A stretch of 64,000 nt of DNA from an uncultured Blautia sp. GTDB taxonomy: Bacteria > Bacillota > Clostridia > Lachnospirales > Lachnospiraceae. Positions 53,159-62,080 of this stretch are shown here, in pieces (the stretch's first letter is position 1; every line of letters begins with the position of its first letter). A program made the position numbers and the translations under genes. The stretch lies in the NCBI GenBank assembly GCA_937893675.1, contig CALBGI010000033.1, positions 1-64,000 on the forward strand, read 5' to 3'. The notes below the pieces were generated by a model, which saw only the letters and a program-made list of their open reading frames with translations, was not told the origin of the DNA and searched no databases.

Positions 53159-53190
53159 TAGAGGGTGCAGATCGCACCCTCTAAAAATTT
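53159..53190. terminator. Bidirectional terminator
   Basis: TAGAGGGTGC (53159-53168) and GCACCCTCTA (53174-53183) form a 10-bp stem with A/T runs on both sides. It separates the convergent MBL and GGGtGRT genes. Confidence 0.85.
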
Positions 53191-53196
53191 GCTTTT

Positions 53197-54207
53197 TTAG
53201 AACTTGCCTTCTTTTGCAGCTTCCTCAATGGAAACAGCAACAGCAACAGTCATACCAACCATGGGGTTGTTGCCTGCGCCGATCAGACCCATCATCTCTA
53301 CGTGAGCCGGTACGGAGGAGGAGCCTGCAAACTGAGCGTCAGAGTGCATACGTCCAAGTGTATCGGTCATACCGTAGGAAGCGGGACCAGCTGCCATGTT
53401 GTCCGGATGAAGAGTACGTCCTGTACCGCCGCCGGATGCAACAGAGAAGTATTTTTTGCCTTTTTCCAGACATTCTTTTTTGTAGGTACCTGCAACCGGA
53501 TGCTGGAAACGAGTGGGGTTGGTGGAGTTACCGGTGATGGAAACGTCAACGCCTTCTTTCCACATGATTGCAACACCTTCCGGAACGCTGTTCGCGCCGT
53601 AGCAGTTAACCTTTGCGCGAAGACCTTCGGAGTAGGATTTGCGGAATACTTCTTTTACTTCGTTGGTGTAGGGATCGTATTCTGTTTCAACATATGTAAA
53701 ACCGTTGATTCTTGCGATGATCTGAGCAGCGTCTTTTCCAAGACCGTTCAGGATTACGCGAAGCGGTTTCTGACGAACCTTGTTTGCTTTTTCTGCGATA
53801 CCGATCGCGCCCTCAGCTGCTGCGAAGGACTCGTGGCCTGCCAGGAATGCGAAGCACTCGGTCTGCTCTTCCAGGAGCATCTTGCCAAGGTTACCATGGC
53901 CAAGACCTACCTTACGGGTGTCAGCAACGGAGCCCGGGATACAGAAAGCCTGAAGACCTTCACCGATAGCAGCGGCAGCCTCAGCAGCTTTCTTGCAGCC
54001 TTTTTTGATTGCGATAGCAGCGCCTACGATGTAAGCCCAGCATGCGTTTTCGAAGCAGATCGGCTGAATTCCTTTGATCTGGTCATAAACGTTAAGGCCT
54101 GCATCTTTTGTGATCTTTTCTGCTTCCTCGATAGAAGCAATTCCATAGCTGTTCAGAACAGCGTTGATTTTATCAATACGTCTCTCGTATGATTCAAATA
54201 AAGCCAT
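53197..54207 (-). CDS. GGGtGRT protein (function unknown)
   Basis: 336 residues. SVASGGGTGRTLHPDNMAAG (about 267-286) is the namesake motif. The protein is soluble, rich in small residues, and contains several conserved Cys/His (FENACWAY, CYGANS). The family occurs in anaerobes next to a NifU-like protein, as here; the two are 20 bp apart in one transcript. No biochemical role is assigned that I know of. The AGGAGG ribosome site precedes the ATG at 54207. Confidence 0.92.
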   Translation of the reverse strand: MALFESYERRIDKINAVLNSYGIASIEEAEKITKDAGLNVYDQIKGIQPICFENACWAYIVGAAIAIKKGCKKAAEAAAAIGEGLQAFCIPGSVADTRKVGLGHGNLGKMLLEEQTECFAFLAGHESFAAAEGAIGIAEKANKVRQKPLRVILNGLGKDAAQIIARINGFTYVETEYDPYTNEVKEVFRKSYSEGLRAKVNCYGANSVPEGVAIMWKEGVDVSITGNSTNPTRFQHPVAGTYKKECLEKGKKYFSVASGGGTGRTLHPDNMAAGPASYGMTDTLGRMHSDAQFAGSSSVPAHVEMMGLIGAGNNPMVGMTVAVAVSIEEAAKEGKF

Positions 54208-54227
54208 TTCCTGTTACCTCCTTAAAA

Positions 54228-54920
54228 TTATTCTTTTCTCGGGTCAATAATCTTAACAGCATCAGCTACACGGCCATACTGACCTTTTGCTTTTTCCCAT
54301 GCAGTGTTGGGGTCATCGCCTTTTTTGATGAAGTCTGTCATTTTGCCAAGACTTACAAACTGATAGCCAATGATCTCATCGTCTGCATCAAGAGCGATAC
54401 CGGTAACATAGCCCTCTGCCATTTCCAGGTAACGAGGTCCTTTTTTGAGGGTTCCGTACATAGTACCAACCTGAGAGCGGAGGCCTTTTCCAAGATCTTC
54501 GAGTCCGGCTCCGATGGGAAGTCCGTCCTCGGAGAATGCGGACTGGGTACGTCCGTATACAATCTGAAGGAACAGTTCTCTCATTGCGGTGTTGATCGCG
54601 TCACATACAAGGTCTGTGTTCAGCGCTTCCATAACCGTACGGCCCGGAAGAATCTCAGAAGCCATAGCTGCGGAATGGGTCATACCGGAGCATCCGATGG
54701 TCTCAACCAGTGCTTCCTGAATGATACCCTCTTTTACGTTCAGAGTCAGCTTACAAGCACCCTGCTGAGGAGCACACCAGCCAACGCCATGTGTCAGACC
54801 GGAAATGTCTTTCACTTCTTTTGCCTGTACCCATTTCGCTTCTTCGGGAATTGGAGCAGCGCCATGATGAACGCCCTGTGCCACTGGACACATTTCTTCT
54901 ACTTCGCGTGAATAAATCAT
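54228..54920 (-). CDS. NifU-like Fe-S cluster scaffold partner of GGGtGRT
   Basis: 230 residues from the ATG at 54920 (AAAGGAG precedes it). EEMCPVAQGVHHG, WCAPQQGACKL and ETIGCSGMTHSAAMASEIL give the three cysteine sites of a NifU/IscU N-terminal domain; the C-terminal 100 residues are specific to this subfamily. Likely loads or carries a cluster for the GGGtGRT protein. Confidence 0.85.
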   Translation of the reverse strand: MIYSREVEEMCPVAQGVHHGAAPIPEEAKWVQAKEVKDISGLTHGVGWCAPQQGACKLTLNVKEGIIQEALVETIGCSGMTHSAAMASEILPGRTVMEALNTDLVCDAINTAMRELFLQIVYGRTQSAFSEDGLPIGAGLEDLGKGLRSQVGTMYGTLKKGPRYLEMAEGYVTGIALDADDEIIGYQFVSLGKMTDFIKKGDDPNTAWEKAKGQYGRVADAVKIIDPRKE

Positions 54921-54954
54921 TTTGAAAACTCCTTTCAAGATAGATTGACTAATT

Positions 54955-54975
54955 GTTGTTAATAAGCATAACAAC
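54955..54975. repeat. Inverted repeat in the NifU-like gene leader
   Basis: GTTGTTA (54955-54961) and TAACAAC (54969-54975) around 7 nt, 35 bp upstream of the start codon. Could be an operator or a leader hairpin. Confidence 0.4.
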
Positions 54976-55155
54976 CTAGGATTATTCTCTCATAAAATGC
55001 GAATTTCGTCCAGACATAATTTGTAAAAAAATTGCGCAACTTTTCCCAAAACCACAATTTTTGTAGCATAGGCACGCGGTTTTTGTTATAATTTCATTAA
55101 AATGTCCGGGACAAAAGGATATAAACTTTTTTAAGAAAGGCCATGGAGACGAATT

Positions 55156-55908
55156 ATGAATACAAGACCAGCATCCGTTTTTCCAGAAAAATTCCAGATA
55201 TTAAGCGGCAGCGCGCTGAAAATGATAGCGATCATCACCATGTTCATCGACCATACGGCGGCGATCCTTCTGACACAGTATCCGCCGGCCATGCAGCCCA
55301 TGAATGCAGTCAACGGAAGCAGTGTATTTCTTCCCGATGCCAGTCTGTACCGCATTTGCCGTGATATTGGGCGGGTGGCGCTGCCTATTTTCTGTTTCCT
55401 TCTGGTAGAAGGCTTTCTTCACACCAGAGACCGCAGGAAATACGGGCGGAATCTGTTTTTGTTTGCGTGCCTATCTGAGATTCCATGGAATTTTATGCAT
55501 ACCAATACCTGGACCTATGAGAAGCAAAATGTGTTTTTTACATTATTCCTGGGATATCTGGCTTTCTGCGCCATTGAATATTTCAGAGAGAAGACCTGCT
55601 GGCAGCTGCTCAGCGTGCTGGGGCTTTTGTGGGTATCCACCGTTCTCAATGCAGACTATGGGTGGAAGGGCTATGTGTTTTTGCTGATCATGTACTGGCT
55701 CCGCAATGAGAAGGCAGGGCAGGCGGTCGTGGGAAGCGCGTGGCTTTACTATGAGTGGAAAGCATGTTTTGCTTTTATTTCCATTAATATGTACAATGGA
55801 AAACGAGGCTTTATCAAAGGAAAATGGGCGAAATATTTCTTCTATGCCTTTTATCCGGTGCACATTATCCTTCTGGTGCTTTTAAGGCAATGGCTGTTTT
55901 TCGCCTGA
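55156..55908 (+). CDS. TraX-family membrane protein
   Basis: 250 residues with about seven membrane helices. LKMIAIITMFIDHTAAILL (about 21-39), LPIFCFLLVEGFLHTRDRRKYGRNL (about 76-100) and EIPWNFMH fit the TraX family, named for an F-plasmid pilin acetylase; chromosomal relatives are common in Firmicutes with unknown role. A TATAAT at 55087-55092 is a likely -10. AAGGCCATGGAG precedes the start weakly. Confidence 0.85.
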   Translation: MNTRPASVFPEKFQILSGSALKMIAIITMFIDHTAAILLTQYPPAMQPMNAVNGSSVFLPDASLYRICRDIGRVALPIFCFLLVEGFLHTRDRRKYGRNLFLFACLSEIPWNFMHTNTWTYEKQNVFFTLFLGYLAFCAIEYFREKTCWQLLSVLGLLWVSTVLNADYGWKGYVFLLIMYWLRNEKAGQAVVGSAWLYYEWKACFAFISINMYNGKRGFIKGKWAKYFFYAFYPVHIILLVLLRQWLFFA

Positions 55909-55927
55909 AAACGAAAGGGGAATTTTT

Positions 55928-56689
55928 ATGAGATTATACGAGATCACTTTTAGTCCTACCGGCGGTACAGAAAAAGCGGCAGATATGCTGCTTAAGGCGT
56001 TTCCGGAAGCTTATGAGAAGATAAGCTTACTGGAGTGCCAAAAAGCCTATGGGGAATATTCATTCCAAAAAGAAGACGTCTGTGTGATAGCGGTTCCTTC
56101 CTATGGAGGACGTGTGCCGGTGACGGCGTCAGAACGTCTGGCGCAGATGAAAGGAAACGGGGCGGCGTGTATCCTGCTGTGTGTTTACGGGAACCGGGCT
56201 TTTGAAGATACGCTTACAGAGCTGAAGCAGGTGGCAGAAGAGGCAGGCTTTGTGCCAAGGGCTGCGGCGGCAGTGATTGCGGAGCATTCCATTATGCGCC
56301 AGTTTGCCTCCGGCCGGCCGGATGCTTCCGATGAAAAAGAGCTTTTTGAATTTGGGGCAAAAATCAGAGAAAGGCTCCTGAGCGGGGAGAAGTCAGAAGA
56401 ACTACAGGTTCCGGGCAATGTTCCGTACAAGGAACGGCACACAAGTCCCATGGTGCCCAAAGTCACAGACGCCTGTGTAAAATGCGGCCGCTGTGTGAGG
56501 GAATGTCCGGTGGCGGCCATTGAGGGAGAGACCTTTGCGGCAGAGAAGGAGAAGTGTATTTCCTGCATGCGCTGCATCGCGGTGTGCCCTGAAGGCGCAA
56601 GAGCTCTTGACAAAGAGCTGCTTGCGGGGCTGGTGTCCAGGCTTGAGAAGGTCTGCAGCGGACACCGGGAAAATCAGCTGTTTTTGTAA
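55928..56689 (+). CDS. EFR1-family flavodoxin/ferredoxin fusion
   Basis: 253 residues. The N-terminal flavodoxin-like domain has FSPTGGTEKAADML (FMN loop, about 7-20) and AVPSYGGRVP. The C-terminal part has two [4Fe-4S] motifs, CVKCGRCVRECP and CISCMRCIAVCP (about 179-228). It is a small electron-transfer protein common in gut clostridia. It follows TraX by 19 bp. Confidence 0.9.
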   Translation: MRLYEITFSPTGGTEKAADMLLKAFPEAYEKISLLECQKAYGEYSFQKEDVCVIAVPSYGGRVPVTASERLAQMKGNGAACILLCVYGNRAFEDTLTELKQVAEEAGFVPRAAAAVIAEHSIMRQFASGRPDASDEKELFEFGAKIRERLLSGEKSEELQVPGNVPYKERHTSPMVPKVTDACVKCGRCVRECPVAAIEGETFAAEKEKCISCMRCIAVCPEGARALDKELLAGLVSRLEKVCSGHRENQLFL

Positions 56690-56710
56690 AACGCCGCTCA
56701 GGGCGGGAAA

Positions 56711-56854
56711 TTATTCACCGTCCTCGCCGCCGGGGCCGTCTTTCCGGGGACGGCTGGACTCCGGAAGAGGTTCTGTGATCCAGGAATCTTTGGGACGCTG
56801 GATTTCCGGCCGGGGATTTTGAGAAGCGGAAGTGTTTTTATTTTGGTCTGTCAT
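56711..56854 (-). CDS. Small Pro/Ser-rich protein of unknown function
   Basis: 47 residues. AAAGGAG is seven bases from the ATG at 56854. The sequence is hydrophilic (MTDQNKNTSASQNPRPEIQR start, many Pro, ends in GGEDGE) and lacks a membrane segment or cysteine. The region between EFR1 and the response regulator (56690-56953) holds nothing else. Probably disordered; function unknown. Confidence 0.5.
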   Translation of the reverse strand: MTDQNKNTSASQNPRPEIQRPKDSWITEPLPESSRPRKDGPGGEDGE

Positions 56855-56953
56855 AGAGGTGCTCCTTTATAATTTTAATCATAGCAGGTCAATGGTTTCC
56901 CTGATAGCGTCTCCGGGAAATCGGAAGATATACATGGAAAGGCTGGAAGGGAT

Positions 56954-57634
56954 ATGAGGAATGTTCTGGTAATGGAAGACGATGAGGCAATAGGGATCGG
57001 GCTGAAATACTCTCTGGAAAATGAGGGCTTTCAGGTGATCTGGGAAACTTCTGTAAAGGATGCCCTGTCACGGATAGAAAAACAGAGATTTTCGGTGTAT
57101 CTCCTGGATCTGACCCTCCCGGACGGGAATGGCTATGATGTGTGCAAAACGATCAAAAGTCAGGGAGACTACCCCGTGATTTTTCTGACTGCCTATGACG
57201 ATGAGGTGAATGTGGTGATGGGGCTGGAGCTTGGGGCAGATGATTATATTTCCAAGCCCTTTCGGGTCAAGGAGCTGGCGGCGCGCATCCGCACGGTTTT
57301 GCGCCGCTACAGCAGAGAGAATGCGCAGGGAGCCGTGCGCGTGGGAGATCTGCTCATTTATACCAGCGAAGCCAAGGTGTATAAGAACGGAAAAGAGCTT
57401 GTGCTCACAGCCATGGAATACCGGCTGCTGCTGATTTTTGTGAATAACCGGGGCGTGGTACTGTCGAGAAATCAGCTTCTGGAGCATCTTTGGGACATTG
57501 ACGGCGTTTTTGTCAATGACAATACTCTGACGGTGTACATCAAACGGCTTCGGGACAAAATAGAGGAGGACATATCCAATCCCGCATACATCAGAACCGT
57601 GCGTGGGCTTGGATACATCATGGAGCATGATTAA
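56954..57634 (+). CDS. OmpR/PhoB-family response regulator
   Basis: 226 residues. Receiver domain: EDD (8-10), Asp52 in LLDLTLPDG, Lys in ISKPFR. C-terminal winged helix (about 130-224): LTAMEYRLLLIF and RTVRGLGYIM. It pairs with the overlapping kinase and probably controls the ABC genes that follow, as in VanR/BceR-type systems. Confidence 0.93.
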   Translation: MRNVLVMEDDEAIGIGLKYSLENEGFQVIWETSVKDALSRIEKQRFSVYLLDLTLPDGNGYDVCKTIKSQGDYPVIFLTAYDDEVNVVMGLELGADDYISKPFRVKELAARIRTVLRRYSRENAQGAVRVGDLLIYTSEAKVYKNGKELVLTAMEYRLLLIFVNNRGVVLSRNQLLEHLWDIDGVFVNDNTLTVYIKRLRDKIEEDISNPAYIRTVRGLGYIMEHD

Positions 57635-58619
57635 CAAAGGATTCAGACATATGCTGGCGCTGGGCATTTTTCTGACAGCGGCAGCTTCGGCCGCGGCCCT
57701 GGTATTTGGTGCGGGGGCTGCGGTTCTTTGCTTTTTTGCAGGCGCTTTTTTGACTGCGGTTTTTGCGGGATACACCTGGCGGCGGTATGAGGAGCTGCGC
57801 AAGGTGAACGCGTATCTTATGGAGGTTCTTTCCGGGAATTATGATATGCGGCTTGCAGAAAATGAGGAGGGAGAGCTCTCGCTTTTGAAAAATAATCTCT
57901 ATAAGGTAACGGTACTTCTCAAAAGTCAGAATGAGCAGCTTCTGGCAGACAAAAAAGCGCTGGCAGAAGCGCTGGCCGATATTTCTCACCAGCTGAAAAC
58001 GCCGCTGACATCCCTGATCATGATGATGGATCTGCTGCGCGGAGAAGAAAATCCGCAAAAGAGAAAAGAGTTTCTGGAAATCAGCGGGCATCAGCTTCAG
58101 AAGATGCAGTGGCTGATTTTGAATCTGCTGAAGCTGTCCAAGCTGGATGCGGGAACCGTGGAGCTGAAGGAGGAGCCGGTTTCCATGGATGTGGTGCTGA
58201 AAGAAAGCCGGAAGCCATTCCTGGTTTCCATGGAGCTGAAGGGAATTGAGCTGATCTCTGTCGGAGAGGATTTTGTATTCACGGGAGACAGAAACTGGAG
58301 TGTGGAGGCGGTGTCCAACATCATAAAAAACTGTGTGGAACACATGAAAGCGGGGGATACGCTGACTTTTGAGAAAAAGAGTACAACTTTGTATAACGAG
58401 CTTTTGATCTCCGATACAGGCTGCGGGATTCTGCCCGAGGATCTGCCTCATATTTTTGAGCGGTTTTATCATGGAAAAAACGCATCCGCAGACAGTGTGG
58501 GGATTGGCCTTGCGCTGGCAAAAGCGATTTTGGAAAAAGAACGGGCGGATATTGAGGTCAAAAGCCGGGAGGGAGCGGGAACCTGCTTTTCCCTGAAATT
58601 TTACAAAGCCATCATCTGA
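57627..58619 (+). CDS. Sensor histidine kinase, BceS/VanS-like
   Basis: 330 residues from the ATG at 57627, overlapping the regulator gene by eight bases. Two membrane helices at 10-52 with almost no outside loop (intramembrane-sensing type), HAMP-like region, His box DISHQLKTPLTSLIMMM, N box NIIKNCVEHM, DTGCGI and GIGLALAKAIL. Such kinases sense antimicrobial peptides through a partner ABC transporter, here the next two genes. Confidence 0.92.
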   Translation: MINKGFRHMLALGIFLTAAASAAALVFGAGAAVLCFFAGAFLTAVFAGYTWRRYEELRKVNAYLMEVLSGNYDMRLAENEEGELSLLKNNLYKVTVLLKSQNEQLLADKKALAEALADISHQLKTPLTSLIMMMDLLRGEENPQKRKEFLEISGHQLQKMQWLILNLLKLSKLDAGTVELKEEPVSMDVVLKESRKPFLVSMELKGIELISVGEDFVFTGDRNWSVEAVSNIIKNCVEHMKAGDTLTFEKKSTTLYNELLISDTGCGILPEDLPHIFERFYHGKNASADSVGIGLALAKAILEKERADIEVKSREGAGTCFSLKFYKAII

Positions 58620-58722
58620 AGCGTAAAATGACAAAATTGTAATGCAGCAGTCACTGGTGTGTAAGACGAAGATTTTATACTGAAAGCGGTACAAAAAAAT
58701 GTGGAATGTAAGGAGAGACCAT

Positions 58723-59406
58723 ATGAAGATTCTTGAAATCAGCCACTTAAGCAAAGTGTACGGCAAGGACAATACGCTGGTGAAGGCACTGGACAATGTT
58801 TCTTTTTCCGTGGAAAAAGGGGAATTTGTGGCGATCACAGGCCCTTCCGGCAGCGGAAAGAGCACCCTTTTGCATATTCTGGGCGGCGTGGACAAGCCGA
58901 CAGAAGGGCGCGTTGTCATCAATGGAACGGATATTTCCGAACTGGATGAGACGGCGCTTGCTATTTTTCGAAGGCGTCAGATTGGCCTGATCTATCAGTT
59001 TTACAACCTGATCCCCATTCTTACGGTGGAGGAAAACCTGACGCTTCCGCTTCTCCTGGACGGACGCAAGCCGGACCGGGACTATGTGACACAGCTTCTG
59101 AAACGGCTCGGGCTTGCGGAGCGCATCCATCATCTGCCAAACCAGCTTTCCGGCGGGCAGCAGCAGAGAGTGTCCATCGGGCGGGCACTGGCAAACCATC
59201 CGGCGCTTCTTCTGGCGGACGAACCGACAGGAAACCTGGACAGCGTGAACAGCAGGGAGATCATCTCCATGCTGCGTCAGTTTAACCGGGAGTTTGACCA
59301 GACCGTTATTATCATCACCCATGACGAAAAGATTGCCCTGTCAGCAGACCGCATGATCTCCATTGAAGACGGCAGGATTGTGAGAGATGAGGTGAGGTTT
59401 GGATGA
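58723..59406 (+). CDS. ABC transporter ATP-binding protein (BceA/MacB-like)
   Basis: 227 residues from the ATG at 58723 (AAGGAGA precedes). Walker [14 protein letters not shown]-loop [12 protein letters not shown], signature [16 protein letters not shown], Walker [13 protein letters not shown] and THDEK. Typical ATPase of peptide-antibiotic detoxification or lipoprotein-release exporters. Overlaps the permease gene by four bases. Confidence 0.94.
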   Translation: MKILEISHLSKVYGKDNTLVKALDNVSFSVEKGEFVAITGPSGSGKSTLLHILGGVDKPTEGRVVINGTDISELDETALAIFRRRQIGLIYQFYNLIPILTVEENLTLPLLLDGRKPDRDYVTQLLKRLGLAERIHHLPNQLSGGQQQRVSIGRALANHPALLLADEPTGNLDSVNSREIISMLRQFNREFDQTVIIITHDEKIALSADRMISIEDGRIVRDEVRFG

Positions 59407-61964
59407 AGATTGTAAACAGACTGACCTTACGTCATCTGAAGGCAAACCGGGGACGTACTGTGGTGACGATTTTGGGGATTATGGTATCTGCCGCCATGAT
59501 CACGGCGGTGTTTGTCAGCGCAGCCTCTTTTTTGCGGTTTTACGGAGAAGTGAGTCTCTTTTCCATGGGAAACTATGAGGCAGAGCTTTATGGAATATCA
59601 CAGGAAAACTACCGCCTTCTTAAGGAGGATGACAGGGTGGAGAGCGCAGGACTGCTGGGCGGAACTGCGGCCTACAGTTCTTTCCGGTTGGAGGAACGGA
59701 TTTCGGACCGCTGTGGTGTCGGCGAATTCTACGCGGGGGATGCGGTGCACCTTTCACAAAAGCTGACGGGACGATATGAGGGAAGGATTCCGGAAAATGA
59801 CACAGAAATTGCGGTGGAACAAAGCCTGATTGAAAAAAATAAGCTGGACTGGAAGCTCGGGGACGAGGTTTCCATACCTGTCGGGATCCGATATTATATG
59901 GAAGACGGTCAGCAGGTGGTCATTGGCGGATCCTGGCGCTATGAAGAAAAATTTGATACACAGGAAACAAAAAAATTCCGGGTCACGGCGATCCTCCACG
60001 ACAATCCGTCTACCTCTGGCAAGGCGATCGTGCGGGGGATGAGTGAGGAAGAAAAAAACGCACCGGAGGTTATGGTTTCTGTTTCCTTGAAAAAAACAGA
60101 TCACAAATCTTTAAATGTGCTGAAAGACATGATAAAGCAATATGGCGCAGACGGATATGTGCTGAACGATGGCGTCCTGGAAAGCAAATTTGCGGTGGAT
60201 GAAAACAGCATTCTGGCCCGCTCGATCCTGCCGATGGCATCTCTGGTGCTGGTGCTGATCATCGCGGCGTCGGTAGCCTTGATCTACAATGCCTTTGGCA
60301 TGTCTGTGTCTGAGCGTGTGCGGTATTTGGGGATGCTTGCCAGTGTGGGAGCTACCCGCAGACAGAAAAGAAATTCGGTGTATTTTGAAGGTGCGCTTCT
60401 TGGAATGGTGGGAATTCCGGCGGGGATTCTGGCCGGAATCCTGGGAATCCGTATTACCCTGAAAACCGTGGGAAATAGAATAGCATCCATCGGGATGATC
60501 CGTGGATTCTTTTTTTCCGATGCAGGGATTGAGACGGTGGTGCCGTTGTGGAGCATCATAGGAATTGTGGGATTCAGCGCCCTGACGATTTATATTTCTG
60601 CGTGGATCCCGGCCAGGAGAGCCTCGGCTGTTACGCCGATGGAAGCGATCCGCCAGACAAAACAGGTCGCCATCAAAAAACGAAACCTAAAAACACCGGG
60701 ATATATTCGGCGGCTGTTCGGGTATGAGGGAGAGCTTGCATACAAAAATCTCAAGCGCAATGTGGGACGGAGCAGACTGATCACGCTTTCCATTGCCTTG
60801 TCGGTGGTATTATTTCTGAGCGTAAATTATTTCTGCGAATTATTTGTACAGTCCAACGATATGGCGTCAGAGCTTCCCTATGAGATCCAGGTGATCGTAT
60901 CTTATTCGGATCAAGAGCGGCTGAAGGAAGAGGTAAAAGAGCTGCCGGGCGTGGACAGGGCGTATGTCTGCGGCACAAGCCATTATACGTATCAGAATTC
61001 TTCCGGGGATGAGAATCCCAACAGAAAACTGCTCGACCCGGGGTACTTGACAGATACGTACAGGGATGCTTTTAAAAACAGCTATTCTTTCTGTGAAATC
61101 GTGGTGGAGGATGAGGACTTTAACCGTCTTGTGGAAAAAAACGGATTGGATCCGGCTGATTTTTACGGAAAACGCCTGAAGGGTGTTCTGCTTAATAACA
61201 TCAGCCACAGGGAAGGGGATACGGAAATTTTTCGCTCCGAAATTATCGGACAGACCTATTATTTCGGCGGCGGGCCAAAGGGCGTTGAGATCGGAGGCCT
61301 GGTGTCCTATGATAACAACAATTATCTGTGTCAGCTTTCCGTGAAGAACAGTCTTGCGCTTTATGTGCCGGAAAGCATGTATTATCCGCACATGTACAAA
61401 GATAGTGTGGATGAGGTCACTGTAAACATAGGAATTGAGACCAGGGAGCATGAAAAGACCAGAGAAGCAGTGGCGGAGCTTCTGGAAAGCGGCGGATACC
61501 GGCGCAGCTACTGTACGGACCTGGAAGCAGCTATGGAGAATATGAAGGCCATTATGTTTGTGCTTCAGGTGTTCATCTATGGTTTTATTGCCCTCATTAC
61601 ACTGATAACTGCAGCAAATATCATCAATACCATTTCCACCAGCATCGGCCTCCGGCGGAAAGAGTTTGCCATGCTGCAGTCTGTTGGGACTACACCGGCC
61701 GGATTTCGCAGAATGATCTGCCTGGAAACTCTGTTTTACGGGTGGAGGGCGCTGCTTGGAGGAATTCCTGCAAGCCTTCTGGTCTGCTGGCTTCTTAACC
61801 GGATACTGGCCGCGGATGTCATTCCCTACCGTGTGAATGTGCCTCTGTATCTGACTGTGACTGCGGCGGTTCTGGCACTGGTCAGCCTGCCAATGCTGTA
61901 TGCGGTTTCCAGGCTTAAGGGAGATTCCATTGTGGAAACTCTAAAACAGGATATGGAGATATAA
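59403..61964 (+). CDS. FtsX-like ABC permease (antimicrobial-peptide exporter type)
   Basis: 853 residues with two FtsX domains: helices near 15-40, 275-400 and again 460-480, 720-850. Large extracytoplasmic loops lie between (about 50-265 and 490-715). This two-FtsX layout fits BceB/YvcS/MacB-like permeases. Together with the ATPase and the adjacent two-component system it likely gives resistance to cell-wall-active peptides; the actual drug is unknown. Confidence 0.9.
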   Translation: MKIVNRLTLRHLKANRGRTVVTILGIMVSAAMITAVFVSAASFLRFYGEVSLFSMGNYEAELYGISQENYRLLKEDDRVESAGLLGGTAAYSSFRLEERISDRCGVGEFYAGDAVHLSQKLTGRYEGRIPENDTEIAVEQSLIEKNKLDWKLGDEVSIPVGIRYYMEDGQQVVIGGSWRYEEKFDTQETKKFRVTAILHDNPSTSGKAIVRGMSEEEKNAPEVMVSVSLKKTDHKSLNVLKDMIKQYGADGYVLNDGVLESKFAVDENSILARSILPMASLVLVLIIAASVALIYNAFGMSVSERVRYLGMLASVGATRRQKRNSVYFEGALLGMVGIPAGILAGILGIRITLKTVGNRIASIGMIRGFFFSDAGIETVVPLWSIIGIVGFSALTIYISAWIPARRASAVTPMEAIRQTKQVAIKKRNLKTPGYIRRLFGYEGELAYKNLKRNVGRSRLITLSIALSVVLFLSVNYFCELFVQSNDMASELPYEIQVIVSYSDQERLKEEVKELPGVDRAYVCGTSHYTYQNSSGDENPNRKLLDPGYLTDTYRDAFKNSYSFCEIVVEDEDFNRLVEKNGLDPADFYGKRLKGVLLNNISHREGDTEIFRSEIIGQTYYFGGGPKGVEIGGLVSYDNNNYLCQLSVKNSLALYVPESMYYPHMYKDSVDEVTVNIGIETREHEKTREAVAELLESGGYRRSYCTDLEAAMENMKAIMFVLQVFIYGFIALITLITAANIINTISTSIGLRRKEFAMLQSVGTTPAGFRRMICLETLFYGWRALLGGIPASLLVCWLLNRILAADVIPYRVNVPLYLTVTAAVLALVSLPMLYAVSRLKGDSIVETLKQDMEI

Positions 61965-61992
61965 ACGCTGTTTTATAACTTTTCTACATATT

Positions 61993-62032
61993 CGCCTGAC
62001 TTTTTTCTATATAAAAGAGTCAGGCGTTTTAT
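61993..62032 (+). terminator. Rho-independent terminator
   Basis: CGCCTGACT (61993-62001) and AGTCAGGCG (62018-62026), followed by TTTTATTATAAT. It closes the two-component/ABC operon. Confidence 0.85.
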
Positions 62033-62080
62033 TATAATAAAATTGTCACAAAGCAAGATTTCTAAATAGGAGGAAACGGG

